The notes under the pieces are model-generated. The model saw only the letters and a program-made list of their open reading frames with translations, searched no databases and was not told the origin of the DNA. Below are positions 17,123 to 24,132 of a stretch of 34,752 nt of DNA, piece after piece. This DNA is from Desulfobacula sp. (GTDB lineage Bacteria; Desulfobacterota; Desulfobacteria; Desulfobacterales; Desulfobacteraceae), in assembly GCA_018645325.1 (NCBI GenBank), contig JABGOU010000040.1:1-34752 (forward strand), read 5' to 3'. Positions within the stretch are counted from its first letter, which is position 1; every line of letters begins with the position of its first letter. The position numbers and the translations under genes were made by a program.

Positions 17123-18880
17123 ATGGCTGAAGGTAATGGAATTGTAGTTGACCAGGGTAAGTGGGAATGGTCTGAAATGTGGAAAAAAGAAGACTGGTGG
17201 GCGATCTGGATTGGTTTTTTTCTCCTTGTTGCAGCCATGTTTGTTTATTTTCCCCATTCAGGAGAAATGAAGGAAATTATTAATAAGGCTGAAGCTAAAT
17301 ATGGCGAGGCGGCAAACCGGACCTCTGCCATAAAAACAATCGCATGGCACAAATTGTCAGATGCCAAGAAAAAAGCTGAGGCAAGAAAGGTTTCAACGGG
17401 TAAGTGGCTGTCAAGTTTTGCGGCTAAACCGCACAAATGGACCGACAACCCCATGGATGCTTTTTTTATGAGTAAGGAAAAAGCCGCTGCCAAGGCTGAC
17501 AAAGCCAAGGCAAAGTATGCAAAGAAAAAAGCTGTTGAGGATGCTGCTTTTGCTGTGGCCCTTGCTTCAGAGAAGCTTGCAGAGGCAGCAGGGTTTAAGG
17601 ATGAGACTTTAAATGCTTCAGCATCAGCTGCCATTGACAAATGGCGTGATGCAAAGCTTGCAGCTTCTTCGGCTAAAAAGAAAACCAAGGTTAAAGCCTA
17701 TAACCAGATTGGTAAACTCATCGGGCTGGGTGTGTTTTTCTGTCTTCTTTTTGGTATCCCCATGAGTATAATGGGAGTTCCGTTTAAGAAATTTGCTCTG
17801 GGCTTTGTTTTTGTCTATGCAGTGGTTGTCCTTGCATGGTTCTTCAGTTATCAGTCTACCATGAAACATTATGGTATTGGATATGCGGCCTGGGCAATTT
17901 TTCTTGGCATGCTGATCAGTAATACCGTTGGAACCCCTAAATGGGCCATGCCTGCAGTCCAGACCGAATATTATATTAAAACGGGTCTGGTGCTTTTAGG
18001 AGCGAAAATCCTGTTTGAAAAAATTATTACCATTGGTACGGCTGGTATTTTTGTGGCCTGGGTTGTGACCCCGACAGTTTGGCTGATTACCTATTGGTTT
18101 GGCCAGAAAATAATCAACATGCCTTCCAAACGTCTGAATGCGGTTATCTGTTCTGACATGTCGGTTTGCGGTGTGTCTGCTGCCATTGCAGCAGCTTCTG
18201 CCTGCCGGGCCAAAAAAGAGGAATTGACCCTTGCTGTTGGTCTTTCCCTCGTTTTTACAGCCATCATGATGATTGTGATGCCTGCAGTAATCAAAGGAAC
18301 TTTCCCAGTTGATAAGCAGATGATCCTGGGTGGTGCATGGATGGGTGGAACCATTGATGCCTCAGGAGCTGTTGCTGCTGCCGGTGCATTTTTAGGTGAA
18401 AAAGCCCTTTATGTGGCAGCCACCATTAAAATGATCCAGAATGTTCTCATTGGTGTGATTGCCTTTTTTGTTGCCCTTTATTTTACAACAAAAGTGGAAA
18501 CAGAAGAAACCGGTGCAAAGGTAGGTCTGACTGAAATCTGGTTCAGGTTCCCCAAATTTGTCCTGGGGTTTATGGCGGCATCCATTATATTTTCCCTGAT
18601 CTATTCAGGATTTAATTCAGAGTTGGACGGACTTGGACGGGCCATGATTGACAAGGGTACCATCAAGGGTGGGTCCGACCTTTTCAGGGGATGGTTTTTT
18701 TCCCTGTCCTTTGTCAGCATCGGGCTTGCAACCAATTTTCGTGAACTAAAACATCATTTCAAAGGTGGCAAACCTTTGATCCTCTATGTGTTTGGTCAGT
18801 CCTTAAATCTGGTTCTGACACTGGTTATGGCATATATCATGTTTTACGTGGTATTCCCTGATCTTACAGCAACCATTTAA
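17123..18880 (+). CDS. YeiH-family putative anion/sulfite exporter with a long Ala/Lys-rich N-terminal insert
   Basis: A 585-residue inner-membrane protein. The C-terminal two-thirds (about 196-585) is the PF03601 (YeiH/TauZ) transporter core with about ten helices. Its family motifs include WAIFLGMLISNT, TGLVLLGAKILFEKI, SDMSVCGVSAAIAAASA and GGAWMGGTIDASGAVAAAGA. YeiH has been linked to sulfite tolerance in enterobacteria, and relatives sit in sulfonate pathways, so export of sulfite or a related anion is a reasonable guess. Unusually, a first helix (about 25-44) is followed by about 150 soluble residues rich in Ala and Lys (45-195), predicted helical or coiled-coil, before the core. The ribosome site GAGAGGAAG is good. 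It is the first gene behind the sigma-54 promoter at 17036, with two small membrane-protein genes after it. Confidence 0.85.
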   Translation: MAEGNGIVVDQGKWEWSEMWKKEDWWAIWIGFFLLVAAMFVYFPHSGEMKEIINKAEAKYGEAANRTSAIKTIAWHKLSDAKKKAEARKVSTGKWLSSFAAKPHKWTDNPMDAFFMSKEKAAAKADKAKAKYAKKKAVEDAAFAVALASEKLAEAAGFKDETLNASASAAIDKWRDAKLAASSAKKKTKVKAYNQIGKLIGLGVFFCLLFGIPMSIMGVPFKKFALGFVFVYAVVVLAWFFSYQSTMKHYGIGYAAWAIFLGMLISNTVGTPKWAMPAVQTEYYIKTGLVLLGAKILFEKIITIGTAGIFVAWVVTPTVWLITYWFGQKIINMPSKRLNAVICSDMSVCGVSAAIAAASACRAKKEELTLAVGLSLVFTAIMMIVMPAVIKGTFPVDKQMILGGAWMGGTIDASGAVAAAGAFLGEKALYVAATIKMIQNVLIGVIAFFVALYFTTKVETEETGAKVGLTEIWFRFPKFVLGFMAASIIFSLIYSGFNSELDGLGRAMIDKGTIKGGSDLFRGWFFSLSFVSIGLATNFRELKHHFKGGKPLILYVFGQSLNLVLTLVMAYIMFYVVFPDLTATI

Positions 18881-18934
18881 TTGGTTTAGACCAATCCTGT
18901 ACCCGGTCCATGTTTGTCTTGTTCCGGGTGCAGG
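18880..18934 (+). promoter_or_regulatory. two tandem hairpins between transporter and next gene
   Basis: The first hairpin is ATTGGT/ACCAAT with a four-base loop (18880-18895), directly after the transporter stop. The second pairs CCTGTACCCGG (18896-18906) with CCGGGTGCAGG (18924-18934), eleven pairs including one G-U, around a 17-base loop. No T-run follows. Likely roles are mRNA 3'-end protection or partial attenuation, giving more transporter than downstream products. Confidence 0.55.
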
Positions 18935-18968
18935 AACCTGTTAGAATAATCCACAAGGGAGCGTTAAA

Positions 18969-19310
18969 ATGTCCAGTGAAGCAGTAACAAATGACTCAAG
19001 ACCAAAAGCATGGGGAAAACTCATATTTTTTTCTTTTCTCATCTGGGTCTTTGGATGGATAGTGGGACCTTATATAGAAAACAATATTTCCACCTATAAA
19101 CAGATTGCCCAGGTTGTGGAAGAACGAGATATTGATTCGGCAGCTTATATGTATATGGATTCTGTGGGATCTTATGATGGCGAATACTATCTTAGTGATT
19201 CGTTTAAGCATTCCAAACGCAATGATTATGGAATGACCAAAGCATTTTTTGCCGGTATTCTTTCCTGTTTTATGATCCTATGGTTTGGCTGGCGATTTAT
19301 GATGAACTAA
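18969..19310 (+). CDS. small two-helix membrane protein, unknown function
   Basis: A 113-residue protein not recognised as any family. It has an N-terminal helix (about 17-37, LIFFSFLIWVFGWIVGPYI) and a C-terminal helix (about 91-111, AFFAGILSCFMILWFGWRF). Between them is an acidic, Tyr-rich soluble loop (EERDIDSAAYMYMDSVGSYDGEYYLSDSF). With both ends cytoplasmic, the loop would face the periplasm. The ribosome site AAGGGAG is strong. It lies 88 bases after the YeiH-like transporter, downstream of the double hairpin, and before another membrane-associated gene, so it is probably an accessory subunit or a folding partner of the transporter. No enzymatic motif is visible. Confidence 0.7.
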   Translation: MSSEAVTNDSRPKAWGKLIFFSFLIWVFGWIVGPYIENNISTYKQIAQVVEERDIDSAAYMYMDSVGSYDGEYYLSDSFKHSKRNDYGMTKAFFAGILSCFMILWFGWRFMMN

Positions 19311-19332
19311 GACAGGTTAACCCTTTTAAAAA

Positions 19333-19371
19333 AAAGTACCCTTAGTAAAGAAAGTACCATTGGTAAAGAAA
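19333..19371 (+). repeat. tandem 18-base repeat at a gene start
   Basis: Two copies of an 18-base unit (19333-19350 and 19351-19368), each beginning AAAGTACC and ending GTAAAG with three internal mismatches. A partial third copy, AAAGTGC, runs into the ATG at 19377. It occupies the place where a ribosome site would be expected. Copy-number change here could tune translation of the next gene. Confidence 0.6.
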
Positions 19372-19376
19372 GTGCA

Positions 19377-19964
19377 ATGAATATGGATAACAAAGAATTA
19401 ATAATCGATCACGAAAAAAAATTTGCATCAAAACTTGCGGGCCATGTTATTGTTAAACCCAAACTGAGTGCATGGATGATTTTTATTCCGTTTATTTTTA
19501 TCTTTTATTTTCAAGATTTTTCAAAATATAAAAAACAGCGGAAAGAATTTTTGGGAAATTGGTTCCTCTCCAGGAAAAAGGCTATGAATGAGGCTGAAGA
19601 AGCCATTGACGAGGGCAGAAAACCAAACACGCAGGATATCGCAGATCAGGCGAATCTTAAAGCCAAGGTGACGGGCAAATATGAAAGATTTTTGAAAGTG
19701 ATGGCAACGCATTATACCCTTTTGCTGAATGCCAAAGGGGAGTCTTACCAAGCTCTTGTCAGGTCTGCCTATAGAGGCCGCCAGGGAGAGTTTCTGTTTT
19801 TTATCAACCAGCTGGCCGAAGCTGAAAACCAATTGAATAAGGCTCTTGCTCCACAACTTAAAAAAGAAGCGGATGGTGTGTCGGCAACCATTAAAAAAAT
19901 TGAAAAGGGATCTGCAAAGCTTCGTCAGGAAGAATTAAAAGAAATTTTTTCATCAATTATTTAA
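19377..19964 (+). CDS. membrane-anchored helical protein, unknown function
   Basis: A 195-residue protein with one hydrophobic stretch (about 30-47, LSAWMIFIPFIFIFYFQDF) flanked by Lys-rich sequence. The rest is a long, charged, mostly helical domain (about 50-195) with coiled-coil character (AEAENQLNKALAPQLKKEADGVSATIKKIEKG). I do not recognise the family. It is the third gene downstream of the sigma-54 promoter at 17036, after the YeiH-like transporter and a two-helix protein. Its helical domain recalls the Ala/Lys-rich insert of the transporter, so a physical partnership is conceivable but unproven. The ATG at 19377 has no good ribosome site; a second ATG lies six bases on. No strong terminator follows its stop. 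Confidence 0.7.
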   Translation: MNMDNKELIIDHEKKFASKLAGHVIVKPKLSAWMIFIPFIFIFYFQDFSKYKKQRKEFLGNWFLSRKKAMNEAEEAIDEGRKPNTQDIADQANLKAKVTGKYERFLKVMATHYTLLLNAKGESYQALVRSAYRGRQGEFLFFINQLAEAENQLNKALAPQLKKEADGVSATIKKIEKGSAKLRQEELKEIFSSII

Positions 19965-20070
19965 CCTTTTTCTAAATTTAACCTTATCCTTCCAAAATCT
20001 TCAAATTTTCGTTTCAGCAGTATTTATAAATTTTCCCACACGAATTATGGGAAAGAATTTTATTCATAAT

Positions 20071-20092
20071 AATAGTTGATTAGTCAACTATT
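20071..20092. promoter_or_regulatory. perfect inverted repeat upstream of the oxidoreductase operon
   Basis: AATAGTTGA (20071-20079) and TCAACTATT (20084-20092) form a perfect nine-base inverted repeat with a four-base spacer. It lies about 90 bases upstream of the candidate -35 and 200 bases before the first gene. It could be an operator for a dimeric regulator; with few GC pairs and no strong T-run it is a poor terminator. The surrounding 19965-20290 spacer holds no other gene. Confidence 0.6.
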
Positions 20093-20182
20093 TGTAAGAT
20101 TTAGAAACCCGCATAAATCCTATAAGTATCGCTTCTTACTATCCAATCGTCACGTTTTTTCAATTAATTTTTCATTTTTTAC

Positions 20183-20234
20183 TTGACAATGCAATTAGGG
20201 TATCGCTAAATAGTAGCTATGAAATAGATATAAT
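20183..20234 (+). promoter_or_regulatory. candidate promoter elements of the phenylglyoxylate/PadBCD operon
   Basis: A perfect TTGACA lies at 20183-20188 with only a weak -10 (CTAAAT at 20206) at 17-base spacing. A perfect TATAAT is at 20229-20234 but lacks a good -35. Either may be used; the imperfect pairing suggests activator control. The first gene has an AAGGAGG ribosome site at 20274-20280. Confidence 0.4.
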
Positions 20235-20290
20235 TATAGAGATATTTCTAATAAAGGCTTGTCTTATTTTCTTAAGGAGGAGAGGGTTGT

Positions 20291-20578
20291 ATGTCTTCAA
20301 ATAAATTCTTAAAGCACGAAGGGCCATGGTCAGATGCGAACGATCCTCTGATGTGTTCTGATACAGGTAGTTGGCGAACTAAAAGGCCGGTTGTTGACAA
20401 AGAAAAATGTATTTTTTGCGGATTTTGCGCACTTTATTGTCCCATCCAGGTGATGGAGATGGTTGAAACTTCGCATTTTTTGCCGGATCTGGGATTTTGT
20501 AAGGGGTGCGGGATCTGCGCCAAAGAATGTCCCAAAGATGCAATTTCCATGAAGCCGGAGGGGGATTTTCAAAAATGA
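20291..20578 (+). CDS. 2-oxoacid:ferredoxin oxidoreductase delta subunit (PadF-like, two 4Fe-4S clusters)
   Basis: A 95-residue ferredoxin-type subunit with two complete CxxCxxCxxxCP sites, CIFCGFCALYCP and CKGCGICAKECP. This is the layout of the delta (PorD/KorD) subunit of 2-oxoacid oxidoreductases. It passes electrons from the thiamine centre of the beta subunit to an external ferredoxin. It is the first gene of a tightly packed run: its TGA overlaps the ATG of the alpha subunit. The ribosome site AAGGAGG is strong. Context with a PadBCD-like enzyme suggests phenylglyoxylate as substrate (PadF equivalent). On its own sequence it could equally be a 2-oxoglutarate or pyruvate oxidoreductase subunit. 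Confidence 0.88.
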   Translation: MSSNKFLKHEGPWSDANDPLMCSDTGSWRTKRPVVDKEKCIFCGFCALYCPIQVMEMVETSHFLPDLGFCKGCGICAKECPKDAISMKPEGDFQK

Positions 20579-21837
20579 ATACAAAAGCAAAAGCTAAAAC
20601 AGGTTCACAGATTAAGGTTATAACAGGGAATGCTGCAGCAGCCATTGGCGCAAAACTTGCCCGCCCGGATGTGGTGGCAGCCTATCCCATTACTCCCCAG
20701 ACAGAAATAATTGAGCAGATTTCCAAATTTCATGCAAACGGTGAAATGGATTGCGAGCTGATTACAGTTGAGGGTGAAAACTCTGCAATGAATGCTGTTA
20801 TGGCCGCTTCTCTTGCCGGAGGCAGAGTCTTTACCGCCTCTTCCTCCTGGGGTCTTGTTTTTATGTATGATGCGATTCTTGCAACGGCCGGTGCCAGAGC
20901 ACCCGTGGTCATGGTGAATGTCAATCGTGAAACGCCGGGAATCATCGCCGTATCCTGCGGGCAGCAGGACATGATCTCCACAAGGGATGCCGGTTGGATT
21001 TTTCTTATTGCCGAAACCTGCCAGGAAGTGCTTGATATAGTTGTCCAGGCTTATCGCCTGGCGGAAGATTATGATATCCAGGTACCGGTTATGGTTCATT
21101 ATGACGGGTTCTATCTTTCTTATCTTTCTGAGGTTGTAGATGTTCCTTTACAAGAAGATGTAGACAAATTTTTATCTGTTTTAAAGGATCAGCCTGAAAG
21201 AACGAAACTTGTACCCGGTGGAAGACTGGGATGTGGTACCCATGGAATTCTTGGAGGGTATCTTGAACTTCGTCATAAACATATGTCTGCCATGGAAAGA
21301 TCTAAAGCCAAGTTTGAAGAGATCGATAAAGAATTTGAAGCGATTTTTGGCCGCAGCCATGGCGGTCAGATTGAAAAATATAGAATGGATGATGCAGATG
21401 TGGTTCTTGTGGGTTCCGGGTCCATGTGCGGCACCATTAAGGCTGTTATTGATGAGAAAAGAGATTCAGGTGTCAAAGTGGGCCTTTTAAAGATAAGAAT
21501 GTACAGACCCTTTCCAAGTGAAGTAATGGTTGAGGTGCTTAAGGGCAAAAAAGCCATTGGTGTGGTGGACAGGAGTCTGTGTTTTGGATTTAAGGGTGGT
21601 CCTATGTATACTGAGTTAAAAGCCTTTGAAACACAACTTGGCGGTTCAAAAATGATAAGTTTCATTGATGGCATTGCAAATACAGATATCACACAAGCCA
21701 ATGTAGAGCAGATGATTGATACAACCTGTGATCTTGCTGCAGGCAAAGACGTTCGCGAAGTCACATGGGTTTCATATCCTGAAGCCAATGAACCTGATTC
21801 TGAAAAACCTGATTCTGAAAAACGGGGAGGGCTTTAA
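20575..21837 (+). CDS. 2-oxoacid:ferredoxin oxidoreductase alpha subunit, probable phenylglyoxylate type (PadG-like)
   Basis: A 420-residue alpha subunit combining the pyrimidine-binding (POR_N) and transketolase C-like domains. The opening GNAAAAIGAKLARPDVVAAYPITPQTEIIEQIS has the YPITPQTE motif, and LITVEGENSAMNAVMAA carries the catalytic-site Glu. The C-terminal part contains VVLVGSGSMCGTIKAVID and VGLLKIRMYRPFP. The start at 20575 is set by the ATGA overlap with the delta subunit and a GGAGGGG ribosome site. The expected reaction is CoA-dependent oxidative decarboxylation of a 2-oxoacid, here probably phenylglyoxylate to benzoyl-CoA plus CO2, inferred from the PadBCD-like neighbours. A 15-base tandem repeat (21793-21822) adds a second PDSEK near the C-terminus. 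Confidence 0.88.
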   Translation: MNTKAKAKTGSQIKVITGNAAAAIGAKLARPDVVAAYPITPQTEIIEQISKFHANGEMDCELITVEGENSAMNAVMAASLAGGRVFTASSSWGLVFMYDAILATAGARAPVVMVNVNRETPGIIAVSCGQQDMISTRDAGWIFLIAETCQEVLDIVVQAYRLAEDYDIQVPVMVHYDGFYLSYLSEVVDVPLQEDVDKFLSVLKDQPERTKLVPGGRLGCGTHGILGGYLELRHKHMSAMERSKAKFEEIDKEFEAIFGRSHGGQIEKYRMDDADVVLVGSGSMCGTIKAVIDEKRDSGVKVGLLKIRMYRPFPSEVMVEVLKGKKAIGVVDRSLCFGFKGGPMYTELKAFETQLGGSKMISFIDGIANTDITQANVEQMIDTTCDLAAGKDVREVTWVSYPEANEPDSEKPDSEKRGGL

Positions 21838-21838
21838 A

Positions 21839-22798
21839 ATGACAGAAAAAAAGCAAGGCAAACTGACAAAAGTACTGGATTATCTTAAACATGAAGACCC
21901 TTTTTCAAAAGGCGTGGCATTCTGTCCGGGTTGCGGTCTTGAGCTTTTATTGAGATTTATCCCACAGGTTTTGGGTAATGATATCGTAATTACGGGTACC
22001 CCGTCCTGTTCAGCTCCTGTACTCCTTGGACAGAACAATCAATCCTGGCATACCCTTTCATATTTTGGAACGCTTATGACCGGGGCTGCTGCAAATGCCA
22101 CAGGTCTTGCCAGATATTACAGGAAAGCCGGTATCAAGAATACAGTGGTTTGTTTCAACGGAGATGGTACTGCTGCTGATATCGGATTTGGTAATCTGTC
22201 CGGTGCTGCCGAAAGAAATGAACCCTTTATTTATATTTGTTATGACAATGAAGGATACATGAATACGGGTATCCAGAAAAGCGGAACCACACCATATGGT
22301 GCAAGTACGACCACAACTCCTTTAGGATCTGCTTCCAAAGGAAAAAACTTGAGAAGGATGAACCTGGCTCTGAAAATGGCCATGCACAAGATTCCCTATG
22401 CAGCCACTGCAACCCTGAGCGACATGGGGGACCTTGCTAAAAAATTATTAAAAGCAAAGGAAGCCAAAGAAAGAGGGTTTGCCTTTCTTCATGTTTTTGC
22501 TCCCTGTACCACGGGATGGGGCTATGCCCCGGAAAATACCATTGAAGTGTGCCGAAGGGCTGTAAAAACAAACTACTTCCCGCTTTGGGAAGCTGTGAAC
22601 GGCAAAATCAGGATGACCAAAACCGTTAAAAAACCCAAACCTGTATCAACCTATACAAAGTTAATAAAAAAATTCGCCCATTTGAATGAAGCAGATCTTC
22701 AGATTCTTCAGGATGATATTGATTACGAATACTGCATGTTGGGCGGGTTGAGCGCACTGGAAGGTGAATGTCAGCTTCCCGTGTCTTCAGAAGATTAA
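21839..22798 (+). CDS. 2-oxoacid:ferredoxin oxidoreductase beta subunit, thiamine-binding (PadI-like)
   Basis: A 319-residue beta subunit. The thiamine diphosphate motif is GDG at 108-110 extending to the Asn of DNEGYMNTG (about 136-143). Cluster-ligand cysteines are Cys29 and Cys32 (FCPGCG), Cys57 and probably Cys223, matching the single 4Fe-4S cluster of POR beta subunits. The start at 21839 follows the alpha stop by one base, with GGGGAGG as ribosome site. A longer upstream frame overlapping alpha is not needed. Substrate assignment to phenylglyoxylate rests on the downstream molybdoenzyme. No NADH-linking flavoprotein subunit (PadH of denitrifiers) is present, so ferredoxin is the likely acceptor. 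Confidence 0.88.
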   Translation: MTEKKQGKLTKVLDYLKHEDPFSKGVAFCPGCGLELLLRFIPQVLGNDIVITGTPSCSAPVLLGQNNQSWHTLSYFGTLMTGAAANATGLARYYRKAGIKNTVVCFNGDGTAADIGFGNLSGAAERNEPFIYICYDNEGYMNTGIQKSGTTPYGASTTTTPLGSASKGKNLRRMNLALKMAMHKIPYAATATLSDMGDLAKKLLKAKEAKERGFAFLHVFAPCTTGWGYAPENTIEVCRRAVKTNYFPLWEAVNGKIRMTKTVKKPKPVSTYTKLIKKFAHLNEADLQILQDDIDYEYCMLGGLSALEGECQLPVSSED

Positions 22799-22812
22799 AG
22801 GAGGAAGCGATA

Positions 22813-23361
22813 ATGAGTGAAGTCAGATTCCATGGCAGAGGGGGGCAGGGTGTTGTTACGACATCTAAAATTCTTGCCAATGCTTTTGCCAGAACCGGAC
22901 GATTCGGCGCCAGTTTTCCCATGTTTGGTTTTGAAAGAAGGGGCGCGCCTGTCACAGCCTTTGGTAGATTTTCGGATAAGCCGGTTAGAGAGAAAACACA
23001 GATCTATAATCCAGATATTATCGTGGTTCTTGATCCCACTCAGAGAAATTCAGAAGCTGTGTTTCAAGGATTGCTCCCAGATGGTATGATGCTGTTGAAT
23101 GATTCGGATATTACTATAAATGTCTCCCATGAGAATCTTAAAAAGTTGGGGATTATTAACGCCAATAAAATTGCCATGGAAGAAATTGGTCTTTCCATAC
23201 CCAATACGGTTATTGTTGGTGCATTTGCAAAAATGTCGGGATTGTTGGAAATTGAACCCTGTTGCGACGCGTTGCAGGATTATTTTTCAGGAAAAAAGCT
23301 TGATGCCAATATTGTGTGCGCAAAAAGAGGGTTTGAAGAGATTAAATTGTTTGATTTATAA
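22813..23361 (+). CDS. 2-oxoacid:ferredoxin oxidoreductase gamma subunit (PadE-like)
   Basis: A 182-residue gamma (catalytic domain III) subunit. It starts with VRFHGRGGQGVVTTSKILA, the signature of POR gamma subunits, and continues SFPMFGFERRGAPVTAFGR, which contributes to CoA and interface contacts. The start at 22813 is fixed by AAGGAGG ending nine bases before it; the 14-base gap from the beta stop fits the operon. With delta, alpha and beta it completes a four-subunit enzyme. A 99-base gap with a seven-pair hairpin separates it from the PadC-like gene, dividing the operon into two halves. Confidence 0.9.
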   Translation: MSEVRFHGRGGQGVVTTSKILANAFARTGRFGASFPMFGFERRGAPVTAFGRFSDKPVREKTQIYNPDIIVVLDPTQRNSEAVFQGLLPDGMMLLNDSDITINVSHENLKKLGIINANKIAMEEIGLSIPNTVIVGAFAKMSGLLEIEPCCDALQDYFSGKKLDANIVCAKRGFEEIKLFDL

Positions 23362-23378
23362 TTATATGTGAGATGTGA

Positions 23379-23397
23379 AAACCAGAACCGCTGGTTT
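23379..23397 (+). promoter_or_regulatory. hairpin between the two halves of the operon
   Basis: AAACCAG (23379-23385) pairs with CTGGTTT (23391-23397) around a five-base loop. No T-run follows, so a processing or attenuation element is more likely than a full terminator. An AAAGGAG ribosome site for the next gene follows at about 23449. Confidence 0.4.
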
Positions 23398-23460
23398 GTC
23401 TCTTACCGATAAAAGCTCATATCTCAATAGTTTTATAAAATTATTAATAAAGGAGCTGTT

Positions 23461-24117
23461 ATGCCAAGATGGGGAATGGTAATCGACGTAAAAAGGTGTA
23501 TCGCTTGCTGGGGCTGCGCCATAGCATGTAAAGAGGAACATTTTCTTCCTCCGGGGGTATTCTTTAACAGGGTGCTTATTGGAGAGACGGGAAAATTTCC
23601 CACATCCAGCAAGATAATTTATCCTATCCTTTGCAATCATTGTTCTGATGCTGCCTGCGTGGAAGCATGTCCCACAGGAGCAACCTATGTCAGGGAAGAT
23701 GGTATTGTGGCAGTTGACGATGAAAAATGTGTCGGCTGCAGAGCCTGTCTTGTGAGTTGCCCATATCAGCAGAGAACATATTATGACCAAAAAGTAAAAG
23801 ACAGGGAATATTTCCCGGGTCAAGGTAAAACCGAGATGGAACTGATAGGTGAAAAATTATATCCATTCAAAGTGGGTACTGTGATTAAATGCAATTTTTG
23901 CAGTGAAAGACTTGAAGATGGTATGAAAAAGGGTCTAACACCGGGTAAAGACGAGGATGCTTCTCCTGCATGTGTTAATATTTGTCCGGTCAATGCAAGA
24001 ATCTTTGGTGATCTTGATGACCCAGACAGTGAAATTAATCGTCTGATCATGGAGAAAAAAGGTAAACAGCTTAGGAAAGAATTTGGTACTGAACCGGCAG
24101 TCTATTATATTGATTAA
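23461..24117 (+). CDS. padC: Fe-S electron-transfer subunit of the PadBCD-like molybdoenzyme
   Basis: A 218-residue DmsB/NrfC-type subunit with sixteen cysteines in four cluster sets: CIACWGCAIAC, CNHCSDAACVEACP, CVGCRACLVSCP and a split set CNFC...CVNICP. No signal peptide is present, so it should lie on the cytoplasmic side. It passes electrons between the molybdenum subunit and the membrane subunit. The calculated size, about 24 kDa, is near the 27 kDa reported for the Fe-S subunit of phenylacetyl-CoA:acceptor oxidoreductase of Thauera aromatica. It starts the second half of the operon and is followed after 15 bases by the catalytic gene. By sequence alone it could belong to a polysulfide or thiosulfate reductase-type complex. 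Confidence 0.8.
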   Translation: MPRWGMVIDVKRCIACWGCAIACKEEHFLPPGVFFNRVLIGETGKFPTSSKIIYPILCNHCSDAACVEACPTGATYVREDGIVAVDDEKCVGCRACLVSCPYQQRTYYDQKVKDREYFPGQGKTEMELIGEKLYPFKVGTVIKCNFCSERLEDGMKKGLTPGKDEDASPACVNICPVNARIFGDLDDPDSEINRLIMEKKGKQLRKEFGTEPAVYYID

Positions 24118-24132
24118 TAAACAGGGGGAGAT

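Noticed and set aside
17245-17688. 147-codon Ala-rich minus-strand frame opposite the transporter insert
   Set aside because: It is the antisense of the Ala/Lys-rich insert; high GCC/GCT content keeps the opposite frame open. No ribosome site or independent domain.
20605-21099. 164-codon minus-strand frame inside the alpha-subunit gene
   Set aside because: Antisense of conserved motifs (YPITPQTE region); composition rich in His and Cys with no domain.
20291-23361. 2-oxoglutarate:ferredoxin oxidoreductase (KorDABC)
   Set aside because: Gene order delta-alpha-beta-gamma also fits Kor, and I cannot exclude it. The adjacent PadBCD-like genes in one operon with a shared terminator make a phenylglyoxylate role more likely.
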